From Terrimonas_A sp051954695 (GTDB lineage Bacteria; Bacteroidota; Bacteroidia; Chitinophagales; Chitinophagaceae): a stretch of 64,000 nucleotides of DNA. The translations under genes and the position numbers were made by a program. The stretch spans positions 124,001-188,000 of the forward strand of contig JBQCHL010000024.1 in NCBI GenBank assembly GCA_051954695.1, in the 5' to 3' direction. This document shows positions 17,548-24,423 of the stretch, piece by piece. The notes under the pieces are model-generated. The model was not told where the DNA came from and did no database searches. It saw only the letters and a list, made by a program, of their open reading frames with translations. Within the stretch, counting starts at the first letter, position 1; the number at the start of each line of letters is the position of its first letter.

Positions 17548-18879
17548 TTAAATTTCTCTTTCCGGGTTGAAGTTTTCCAGTTCTTTGGCCACGGCTGTCA
17601 GGAAAGTGGCGCCAAGGCTGCCGTCGACGATACGGTGGTCATAGCTCATGGAGAGATACATCATGTGGCGGATAGCGATGCTATCTCCATGTGGGGTTTC
17701 TACTACAACGGGTCGTTTTTTGATTGCACCGACAGCAAGAATAGCGACTTGCGGCTGGTTGATGATGGGTGTACCCATCAGGCTGCCGAAAGTGCCTACA
17801 TTGGTAAGGGTGAAGGTGCCTCCTTGTGTATCGTCTGCTTTCAGTTTTCCGTTGCGGGCATTATCAGCCAGGGTGTTTACCTGTTTGGTAAGACCTACGA
17901 GATTTAACTGATCGGCATTTTTAATAACAGGAACGATCAGGTTGCCGCTTGGCAGGGCAGTGGCCATGCCAATATGAATATCTTTTTTCACGATGATCTT
18001 TTCGCCGTCGAGCGAGCTGTTGATCAGCGGGAATTTTTTAATACATTTTACAATGGCTTCCACGAAGAGAGGTGTGAAAGTGATCTTGGTACCTTCTCTT
18101 TTCTCAAATTCTTTTTTCACTTTATCGCGCCACATCACGAGGTTGGTTACATCGGCTTCGGTGAAGCTGGTGACATGCGGACTTGTGTGTTTGCTGCGCA
18201 CCATATGCTCAGCGATCAGCTTGCGCATGCGGTCCATTTCTATGATCTCTACATTGCCGCTATAAGTTACGGGCTCGGTTGCTTTTACCTGTAGCGGAAC
18301 GCTGATCATGTTTGAAGAAGATTCCCGGTTTCCGGCTACTGACTCCCGGTTTGTGACTTTTCCCCTGTTACTTACATACTCCAGTATGTCCTTTTTGGTA
18401 ACGCGGCCTTCATTGCCAGAGCCTGGAATATTTTCAAGCTCAGTCATGCTGATGCCTTCATTAGCAGCAATATTCAGTACCAGCGGAGAATAAAAACGGT
18501 TGACATGACCGTTGCCTGATTTTACAGCCACAGGAGTAGATACAGGAACAGCTTGATGTACTGGCTCTTTAACCGGGGCTTTTTCCTCAATTACAGGCGT
18601 GACAGGTGTGGAGGGGGCATTTGAAACTGTTTCTCCAGCGCCGGTCTTTATTTTAGCGATAACGGCGCCAATGGGCACCACATCGTTCACATTATATAAA
18701 ACTTCCTGTATAACGCCTTCAGCCGTACTGGGAACCTCACTATCCACCTTATCGGTAGCGATTTCCAGTACTGTTTCGTCCATTTTTACGCTTTCCCCGG
18801 GTTGTTTATGCCATTTCAGGATGGTTGCTTCCATAATACTTTCCCCGAGTTTGGGCATTATCAGATCAACTATAGCCAT
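17548..18879 (-). CDS. 2-oxo-acid dehydrogenase E2 (dihydrolipoamide acyltransferase)
   Basis: This is the E2 core of a pyruvate, 2-oxoglutarate or branched-chain 2-oxoacid dehydrogenase complex. The lipoyl domain (1-80) has the lipoylated Lys44 in EIATDKVDSEV. A Pro/Val-rich linker precedes the peripheral-subunit-binding domain (about 129-165, FYSPLVLNIAANEGI). The acyltransferase domain (about 205-440) has SYDHRIVDGS with catalytic His. ATG at 18879 is chosen; an in-frame start at 18900 adds seven residues. The second linker contains an NRES-VAGNRES segment (about 175-186) encoded by a dispersed DNA repeat. No E1 or E3 gene is adjacent, so the substrate is unresolved. Confidence 0.93.
   Translation of the reverse strand: MAIVDLIMPKLGESIMEATILKWHKQPGESVKMDETVLEIATDKVDSEVPSTAEGVIQEVLYNVNDVVPIGAVIAKIKTGAGETVSNAPSTPVTPVIEEKAPVKEPVHQAVPVSTPVAVKSGNGHVNRFYSPLVLNIAANEGISMTELENIPGSGNEGRVTKKDILEYVSNRGKVTNRESVAGNRESSSNMISVPLQVKATEPVTYSGNVEIIEMDRMRKLIAEHMVRSKHTSPHVTSFTEADVTNLVMWRDKVKKEFEKREGTKITFTPLFVEAIVKCIKKFPLINSSLDGEKIIVKKDIHIGMATALPSGNLIVPVIKNADQLNLVGLTKQVNTLADNARNGKLKADDTQGGTFTLTNVGTFGSLMGTPIINQPQVAILAVGAIKKRPVVVETPHGDSIAIRHMMYLSMSYDHRIVDGSLGATFLTAVAKELENFNPEREI
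18323..18353 (-). repeat. GGGAGTC-type repeat copy inside the E2 linker
   Basis: Read on the minus strand the segment has CCGGGAGTCAGTAGCCGG followed by AAACCGGGAA. It shares CGGGAGTCAG with the repeat at 17359-17368, about 1 kb downstream of this gene position. It is translated as part of the flexible linker before the E2 catalytic domain. Confidence 0.55.
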
Positions 18880-18901
18880 AGTTTTTTTATTTGTATTCAA
18901 C

Positions 18902-18932
18902 TTTATCCGCTAACCCTGCAGGGGCGGATAAA
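18902..18932. promoter_or_regulatory. Palindrome in the presumed E2 leader
   Basis: TTTATCCGC, a 3-base bulge, CCCTGCAGGG, then GCGGATAAA forms a nested inverted repeat between the E2 ATG (18879) and its -7 box (18955-18962). It would fold in the 5' leader or act as a DNA operator. It could instead be a cinA terminator, but no U-run follows. Confidence 0.4.
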
Positions 18933-18954
18933 CAGACAAGCAATGATGACCGGC

Positions 18955-18962
18955 CAAAGGTA
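18955..18962 (-). promoter_or_regulatory. -7 promoter box for the E2 gene
   Basis: On the minus strand this reads TACCTTTG, an exact match to TAnnTTTG, 75 bases before the E2 start. It lies in the 106-base gap after cinA, so E2 probably has its own promoter with a leader of about 70 bases. A TTG at 18987-18989 is a weak -33 candidate. Confidence 0.5.
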
Positions 18963-18985
18963 ATGATTTGCAACTTATCAGCCGA

Positions 18986-20251
18986 TCAACTGTTAGTCAA
19001 AATGAATTTCCGCAAGAAATTCAACGCGTTCAGCGCCGCTGTAGTGATATTGCGTTGACGGTCAAACCGCAGGTTCAATTTCAGCGTGACCACTTTATCC
19101 TTATTGCCTACAGCGATCCAAACAGTGCCTACAGGCTTTTGTTCAGTGCCACCTCCGGGGCCCATGATGCCGGAAATTGCCACTGCATAATCGACTTTCA
19201 ATTGCTGCAATGTTCCCTGTACCATTTCTTTTACGGTTTCCGCACTTACTGCACCGTACTGGGTGAGCGTTCTTTGCTGCACACCCAGGAGGTCCTGCTT
19301 TACCTGGTTAGCATAGCTCACGATGCTACCCTTGTAGTAATCAGAAGATCCGGGAATGCTGGTGATCAGATGGGCTATATAACCACCTGTGCAACTTTCA
19401 GCGGTAGCTATGGTCTGTTTGCGGGCAAGCAATAGTTTGCCTACCACGACTTCCAGTGGCTCATCTTCATCTGCGACCAGGAATTCTTTTACGAGCCCTT
19501 TTAATTCTTCAAAATGGGGTAGCAGTTCCTGCTCTACCGCTTCTTTATGCTCACCCCTTGAGGTAAGCCGGAGCTTTACCATGCCATAACCGGGCAGGTA
19601 AGCCAGTTTGATATGCAGGGGCAACCGGGCTTCAAAATCAATCAGTTTTTCTGCAATCATGGATTCTCCCTGGCCAAACGTGAAAGCTGTGCGGTGGACA
19701 ATAGCCTGCACGCCCATATTCTTCAAAAGATAAGGGATCACTTCGTTTGTCATCAACCCTTTCATTTCATGCGGTACACCTGGCAATGAAATAAAAACAG
19801 TGTCTTTCTTCTTAAACAACATACCGGGAGCAGAACCCCAGGCATTGTGCAGCACGGTGGCTACATCCGGCACTTCTGCCTGCTTCAGGTTTCTTTCCAG
19901 GATAGGACCGGGGCGGCGATACACTTTCTCAAATAAGTATTTCACATGTGCCAGCACTTTTTCATCCACCACCAGTTTACCTCCAAAATATTCAGCCAGC
20001 AAAGGCTTGGTGATATCATCAGCAGTGGGGCCGAGCCCGCCCGTGATGATGATCAGCTTTGATTCACGGCTTTCCTCGTCCAATGCTTTCCATATATCAT
20101 TCCATACATCGCCGACAGCGACGCGACGGCGGACCCAGATGCCGATCTTATTCAACTCCTGGCCGATGAAGGCGCTGTTAGTGTCAACGGTTTGGCCGAT
20201 CAGCAGCTCATCGCCGATGGTAATGATGGATGCGTTGATTGTGTTGTTCAA
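18986..20251 (-). CDS. cinA: CinA-family nicotinamide-nucleotide amidohydrolase
   Basis: CinA proteins join an N-terminal molybdopterin-binding-like domain (about 1-170, ITIGDELLIGQ and TGGLGPTADD) to a C-terminal amidase domain (about 250-415, TAESCTGGYIAHLIT and SGIMGPGGG) that deamidates nicotinamide mononucleotide for NAD salvage. About 421 residues, the usual size. The longest frame begins with a TTG at 20272, but that codon lies inside the promoter -7 box. TTG at 20251 is therefore the preferred start and leaves a leader of about 12 bases. No ATG is available near the conserved N-terminus. Confidence 0.9.
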   Translation of the reverse strand: MNNTINASIITIGDELLIGQTVDTNSAFIGQELNKIGIWVRRRVAVGDVWNDIWKALDEESRESKLIIITGGLGPTADDITKPLLAEYFGGKLVVDEKVLAHVKYLFEKVYRRPGPILERNLKQAEVPDVATVLHNAWGSAPGMLFKKKDTVFISLPGVPHEMKGLMTNEVIPYLLKNMGVQAIVHRTAFTFGQGESMIAEKLIDFEARLPLHIKLAYLPGYGMVKLRLTSRGEHKEAVEQELLPHFEELKGLVKEFLVADEDEPLEVVVGKLLLARKQTIATAESCTGGYIAHLITSIPGSSDYYKGSIVSYANQVKQDLLGVQQRTLTQYGAVSAETVKEMVQGTLQQLKVDYAVAISGIMGPGGGTEQKPVGTVWIAVGNKDKVVTLKLNLRFDRQRNITTAALNALNFLRKFILTNS

Positions 20252-20269
20252 GAGAAACGATTTTGGGGG

Positions 20270-20300
20270 CAAAGGTAAAGAGCATTACTCCAACAACAAA
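20270..20300 (-). promoter_or_regulatory. Promoter of cinA (TTTG-N19-TACCTTTG)
   Basis: The minus strand has TTTG at 20300-20297 and TACCTTTG at 20277-20270, separated by exactly 19 bases. This is the standard spacing of the Bacteroidota primary sigma factor promoter. It is followed by C-rich CCCCC and sets the cinA start downstream of 20270. Confidence 0.75.
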
Positions 20301-20329
20301 TATGGGCAGAGACCCGGTTTAAAAGTTAA

Positions 20330-20917
20330 TCATAAACCTGTCAAATAATAGATATCATCCAGCGAAATATAAAGATCAATAGTCCGGATATAAATATGAC
20401 TAAGCCCAGGAGATATGTATTCTGTTTCCCATAAGCCATTCTCCTGGTTCCGGATAATTTGGACAGCCCTTCTGACTGAATCAACAACAATATATTCTTT
20501 TAAGGATGGTATCTGTTTGTAGTAAGATAATTTGTAGCCCAAATCATTTTGCCTGGTCGAAGGTGAAAGTATTTCGACAAGCACTGATGGGTTGAGTAAA
20601 GTATCGAATACATCATCTTCCAATTCAGGTGTATCACAAACAATGGTTGCGTCAGGATATGTATAAATATTTTTTCCAGGAGTACTAACCCGCATATCGT
20701 TGGGAAGAATTTTGCATCTTTTCCCTTTCAGGTAATTAAAAATATTGCCATAAAGGTTCATTGCGATCTGATTATGCTTCAGACTTGCCCCACACATCGC
20801 CTCCACATGACCATTATAATATTCATACTTCAGCTCTGAATCTCCTTCCATCGCCAAATATTCATCCGGAGAAATATACTGATACTTCGGTGCCGGTTCT
20901 TTAACTTCATTTTCCAT
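20330..20917 (-). CDS. Uma2-family (DUF820) putative restriction-endonuclease-fold protein
   Basis: This 195-residue protein matches the Uma2/DUF820 pattern: ISPDEYLAMEG and KYEYYNGHVEAM near 15-40, then the core YPDATIVCD (Asp) near 112-120, VEILSPSTR and a Lys-containing YIVVDS strand. These residues correspond to the PD-(D/E)XK nuclease fold. The family is abundant in cyanobacteria and scattered elsewhere, and its biological role is unsettled. It stands as a single gene between cinA and dacB with its own -7 box 4 bases before the ATG, so its transcript is probably leaderless. Confidence 0.85.
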   Translation of the reverse strand: MENEVKEPAPKYQYISPDEYLAMEGDSELKYEYYNGHVEAMCGASLKHNQIAMNLYGNIFNYLKGKRCKILPNDMRVSTPGKNIYTYPDATIVCDTPELEDDVFDTLLNPSVLVEILSPSTRQNDLGYKLSYYKQIPSLKEYIVVDSVRRAVQIIRNQENGLWETEYISPGLSHIYIRTIDLYISLDDIYYLTGL

Positions 20918-20921
20918 ATTT

Positions 20922-20929
20922 CAAACCTA
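20922..20929 (-). promoter_or_regulatory. -7 box TAGGTTTG before the Uma2 gene
   Basis: The minus strand reads TAGGTTTG, an exact TAnnTTTG match ending 4 bases before the ATG at 20917. No good -33 element was seen. The position predicts transcription starting at the start codon. Confidence 0.4.
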
Positions 20930-20939
20930 AACCCTTTCA

Positions 20940-22340
20940 ATGAGCAGACCCATGTATTTAAACGTGAAAAGGATGTTTTTTAACGTGAGCTGGTTGTTGT
21001 TTTCCCATTTAAGTTTTGGACAATCGATCAGCACACAACTGCAAAAAGCTTTTCAGCAATTTGAGAACGACCCACAACTCAAACATGCCTTGGTTTCCTT
21101 GTATGTAGCAGATGCTAAAACTGGTAACCCGGTTTTTGATAAGAACAGCCAGACCGGGCTGGCACCTGCTTCTACGCAAAAGATTATTACCAGTGCAACA
21201 GCATTCGAAGTGTTGGGGAAAGATTACAGGTATAAAACGAATTTCGGGATCATTAAAAAGGCTGCTCAGAACATTCTATACATTCAACCCTCTGGCGATC
21301 CCACCTTCGGCAGTTGGCGCTGGGAGCAAACAAAAGAACATGCCTTACTTACCGGTATCTCTACTGCTGCCCGTAATACAAAAACCGGGAAATTCGATGC
21401 TATCCTGATTGATACAACTGGCTGGAATGAGGAATCCACCCCGGACGGCTGGATATGGCAGGATATCGGCAACTATTATGGTGCCGGCGCCTCAGCATTA
21501 AACTGGAGAGAAAACCAGTATGATCTTTTTCTCCGCTCGGGTAATAGTACAGGCGCTACAGTCAGCATTGTCAAAACCGAACCGGGACTGTATAACGATA
21601 CAATCATCTCCATGGCTACAGCCGGCGCCAAAGGTTCTGGTGATAACGCTTATATCTATCTGCCGGCCGGCCGTTCTCAAACCATCGTCAGGGGAACAAT
21701 TCCCCCGGGAGAGAATAGCTTCAGCATTTCAGGTTCACTAAGCAATCCGCCAGCACAGTTTGCCGCAACACTTGCCGACTCATTAAAAAAGATGTTCATT
21801 ACTCCCTATAAGCTCTTTTATAACAAGACAGCATTTCAGGCCGCGCCCACTTTCTTTTACACGCAAGTTTCACCTTCGCTGGATTCTATCATTTACTGGT
21901 TCAACAAAAAAAGCATCAATCTTTATGGCGAAGCCCTGATAAGGACCATGGCTTATCTTAAGAAAGGGCAGGCTTCCACTGAAGAAGGAGTAGAGATCAT
22001 CCGTTCATTCTGGAAAGAGCGCGGACTGGAAGAAGAAGAGTTGAACATGGTTGATGGTTCTGGTTTGTCGCCCCTCAACCGTGTTACCACGCATGCACAG
22101 GTCACCATTCTCCGTTATGCAAAAAGCCAATCCTGGTATGCCGGTTTTTATAACGCGCTTCCTGAATACAACGGCATGAAAATGAAAAGCGGTACTATCA
22201 GTGGGGCCAAAGGGTTCTGTGGGTATCAGCGATCAAAAGACGGGAATGAATATGTGTTTTCTTTCCTCGTGAACAACTACAGTGGTCCGGCATCTGCGCT
22301 GGTTAATAAAATGTATAAGGTACTGGATGTTTTGAAGTAA
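20940..22340 (+). CDS. dacB: D-alanyl-D-alanine carboxypeptidase/endopeptidase (PBP4, S13 family)
   Basis: This periplasmic serine peptidase trims or cleaves peptidoglycan cross-links. The 466-residue product has a signal peptide ending near LSFGQ (about 28). The S-x-x-K active site is ASTQK with Ser78 and Lys81. DGSGLSPLNR near 376 is the family's second motif, and KSGT near 417 is the KTG-equivalent third motif. The large insertion between the first and second motifs is typical of S13 enzymes. ATGs at 20940, 20952 and 20973 are all possible; the later ones give a more normal signal peptide. It is divergent from the Uma2 gene. Confidence 0.93.
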   Translation: MSRPMYLNVKRMFFNVSWLLFSHLSFGQSISTQLQKAFQQFENDPQLKHALVSLYVADAKTGNPVFDKNSQTGLAPASTQKIITSATAFEVLGKDYRYKTNFGIIKKAAQNILYIQPSGDPTFGSWRWEQTKEHALLTGISTAARNTKTGKFDAILIDTTGWNEESTPDGWIWQDIGNYYGAGASALNWRENQYDLFLRSGNSTGATVSIVKTEPGLYNDTIISMATAGAKGSGDNAYIYLPAGRSQTIVRGTIPPGENSFSISGSLSNPPAQFAATLADSLKKMFITPYKLFYNKTAFQAAPTFFYTQVSPSLDSIIYWFNKKSINLYGEALIRTMAYLKKGQASTEEGVEIIRSFWKERGLEEEELNMVDGSGLSPLNRVTTHAQVTILRYAKSQSWYAGFYNALPEYNGMKMKSGTISGAKGFCGYQRSKDGNEYVFSFLVNNYSGPASALVNKMYKVLDVLK

Positions 22341-22373
22341 TAGGTTGTCGTTGATCGGCTATTCGAACATCGG

Positions 22374-23384
22374 CTAATGCCCAAACCTGTTGAAGAAACT
22401 CAGGTCCATTTCCACCAGCCAGGGCGACACAAGAGCTGCGATCCAGATCAGCATAATGAATATTTTACCAGGTATCGATACATCCTGTATAAGATGACGG
22501 TGAAGCAGGCTTTGTATGGTGGTCATGATCTTTTCTTCCCTATCACTATAGCCGTATGGAGGGCCGGGGTCAATATTTTTAAAATCCGGGTGCTCTTCAA
22601 TAAGTATTGTCCGCATTTTCCAGTAATCCTCATCAGGTAATTCTTCATAAGAAGTATCTGCATTAATGCCTGATTCTTCTATCCGCTTATCAAGGTTATT
22701 CATTTGTGAATCGCCCCGCAACCGGAGTATCATCATCAACGGGAATATCAGCAACACATAGTTGATCTTCCAGGCTGCCCAACACAACAGCGCAATTGAA
22801 ATAAATATGAAGATCTTGCTGATCAGGCCTTCTTCATCCAGGAATACCCTGTTGAGCAATTGTCCGCCATCCAGTGGATAAACAGGAAGCAGGTTGATCA
22901 GGTTGAGCAATATCAGGAATGTGGCGATCTGGGAAAGGGCAATATTGAATGGGTAATAGGATTGCTGGGTATATTTTTCAAGAAGTAAAAAACCAATGCC
23001 CAGTATTATCCCCGGCAGGGGGCCGGCCAGCAGTATAACCGCCGATTGTTTTTGTGACACTTCCCTTTTTGAACCCGATACATAAGCTCCTAAAAGGGGA
23101 ATGAAAAAAATGCCAAGATCGCGGTAACGATAATACTTCATGGCAAAAAAATGCCCCAGCTCGTGCAGCAGCACAATGGCTGTGATCACCAGCAGCATTT
23201 TATAGCTATTAAAAATATAGTAACCAAGAAGCAGGTAAGCCGCCAGGCTCACGGCAGATTGCAGCCATGCGCTGCTTGCCTTTTTCTTCTTCTCGTATTT
23301 AGGCGGGTAAACGATATCCGGTTGTAAGCCGGCTTCAGGTTTTTCTTCAGGGGTACCTGACAGGGATATTGGATGATTCTCCAT
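22374..23384 (-). CDS. Site-2-protease-like M50 membrane metalloprotease
   Basis: This 336-residue integral membrane protein has the zinc motif HELGH in LLHELGHFFAMKYY near residue 75 and the third ligand in LLPVYPLDGGQLL near residue 160. Several hydrophobic helices lie in the first 220 residues. A soluble C-terminal region (about 225-310) follows, with one more helix before the end. It resembles S2P/SpoIVFB-type intramembrane proteases that cleave membrane-bound regulators. It is the last gene of a tight minus-strand operon with a thioesterase and a DoxX protein (9-base gaps), convergent with dacB. Confidence 0.88.
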   Translation of the reverse strand: MENHPISLSGTPEEKPEAGLQPDIVYPPKYEKKKKASSAWLQSAVSLAAYLLLGYYIFNSYKMLLVITAIVLLHELGHFFAMKYYRYRDLGIFFIPLLGAYVSGSKREVSQKQSAVILLAGPLPGIILGIGFLLLEKYTQQSYYPFNIALSQIATFLILLNLINLLPVYPLDGGQLLNRVFLDEEGLISKIFIFISIALLCWAAWKINYVLLIFPLMMILRLRGDSQMNNLDKRIEESGINADTSYEELPDEDYWKMRTILIEEHPDFKNIDPGPPYGYSDREEKIMTTIQSLLHRHLIQDVSIPGKIFIMLIWIAALVSPWLVEMDLSFFNRFGH

Positions 23385-23393
23385 CGTTTAAAA

Positions 23394-23804
23394 TTAGCGA
23401 AAAAAAGGCTGAAGTTTTTCCTGTAATTTTTCGGGCATGGTGGTCCGTTTCATTGTTTTGGCTTCCATGAAGTAAAGCACCACCCGGCCTGTAACGAGGA
23501 GCTCCGCTTTTTCATTATATACTTCCTGGTGGAATTCTATTTTATGATGCAGCGGTAATTCCTTTAATATTACTTTAACGGTCAGCAGATCGTCGTACAG
23601 TGCCGGACGAAGATACCGGCACTGCACTTCGATCACAGGCATGATAACGCCTGTTCTTTCCATATCTGCATAAGTAAATCCCAGTTCCCGGATGGCCTCA
23701 GCGCGGGCCACTTCAAAATACTGGAAATAATGGCTGTGATAAACCACACCCATCTGGTCCGTTTCTGCATAGCGGACCCTTATTTTCGATTGGGAAGTGA
23801 ACAT
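23394..23804 (-). CDS. Acyl-CoA thioesterase, YbgC/4-hydroxybenzoyl-CoA family
   Basis: This 136-residue single-hotdog protein hydrolyses acyl-CoA thioesters. The family motif RYAETDQMGVVYHSHYF (about 10-26) contains the catalytic Asp, with EVARAEAIRELG after it. The YbgC/FadM type usually acts in the cytoplasm on short- or medium-chain acyl-CoA or on acyl carrier thioesters. It sits between doxX and the M50 protease with 9-base gaps on both sides, so all three are probably co-transcribed, though no shared pathway is apparent. Confidence 0.92.
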   Translation of the reverse strand: MFTSQSKIRVRYAETDQMGVVYHSHYFQYFEVARAEAIRELGFTYADMERTGVIMPVIEVQCRYLRPALYDDLLTVKVILKELPLHHKIEFHQEVYNEKAELLVTGRVVLYFMEAKTMKRTTMPEKLQEKLQPFFR

Positions 23805-23813
23805 GTTAAGCGT

Positions 23814-24221
23814 TTATTTTCCGATCATACCATCTACACTGGCACGGCCGGGACCCACCAGCAGTATGGCACCGAATATAGAAAGATAAAGCCCTGCCAT
23901 TCCGCCATCGCCAAAGATCTCACCCTTGTGGGCGGAGAAAAGTGCTACACACATAACGACGATCAGGGGGATGCTGGCCAGGCGTGTGAATAAGCCCAGG
24001 ATGATCAGCATGGCACAAAAGAACTCAGCAAAAATGGTCAGGCAAAGTGAAACCTTCATACCAAGATGGAAAGGATCAGCAAATGCGGTAGACATTTTAC
24101 TGAAGTTTTTCAGTTTCCCGTATCCATGTGGGATCATCGTTGCCCCGGCGATCACCCGCAGTAATAACATAGCGAGATTAAAGGATACATCTGAATAACT
24201 GGTACTGAACAATTTTTTCAT
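23814..24221 (-). CDS. DoxX-family membrane protein
   Basis: This 135-residue protein has four hydrophobic helices. The DoxX signature begins LAMLLLRVIAGATMIPHGYGKL and is followed by FAEFFCAMLIILGLFTRLASIPL. DoxX proteins are linked to quinone-dependent or thiol-related redox processes, but the precise role here is unknown. The frame is open to 24314; ATG at 24221 (MKKLFSTSYSD) gives the conserved length. It is the first gene of the doxX-thioesterase-M50 operon. Confidence 0.9.
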   Translation of the reverse strand: MKKLFSTSYSDVSFNLAMLLLRVIAGATMIPHGYGKLKNFSKMSTAFADPFHLGMKVSLCLTIFAEFFCAMLIILGLFTRLASIPLIVVMCVALFSAHKGEIFGDGGMAGLYLSIFGAILLVGPGRASVDGMIGK

Positions 24222-24371
24222 AAAGATTGAATGATTTTGGTGTCGAACGCAAGATATGAAAAGAACACGGTTTTGGTTTTTGCGGATGCGAGAATGGAAT
24301 AAAATGTTAAACATATTACATAAACGGACTTATCCACACCTGTTTGGAATGATGTTTGGCTAAACTTGAAA

Positions 24372-24379
24372 TAATTTTG
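24372..24379 (+). promoter_or_regulatory. -7 promoter box for the TPR/barrel/HU operon
   Basis: TAATTTTG matches TAnnTTTG and lies 44 bases before the ATG at 24424. TTTG copies occur at 24343 and 24354, but neither has the ideal 19-base spacing. It is the only good promoter candidate before the three-gene operon. Confidence 0.5.
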
Positions 24380-24423
24380 AATATTGCAACGTTTACTCAC
24401 CAACGGTTTAAAGGATATTCTTC

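Noticed and set aside
19389..20348. Open plus-strand frames opposite cinA
   Set aside because: They are shadows of the cinA coding sequence, with Ser-rich composition and no domain pattern.
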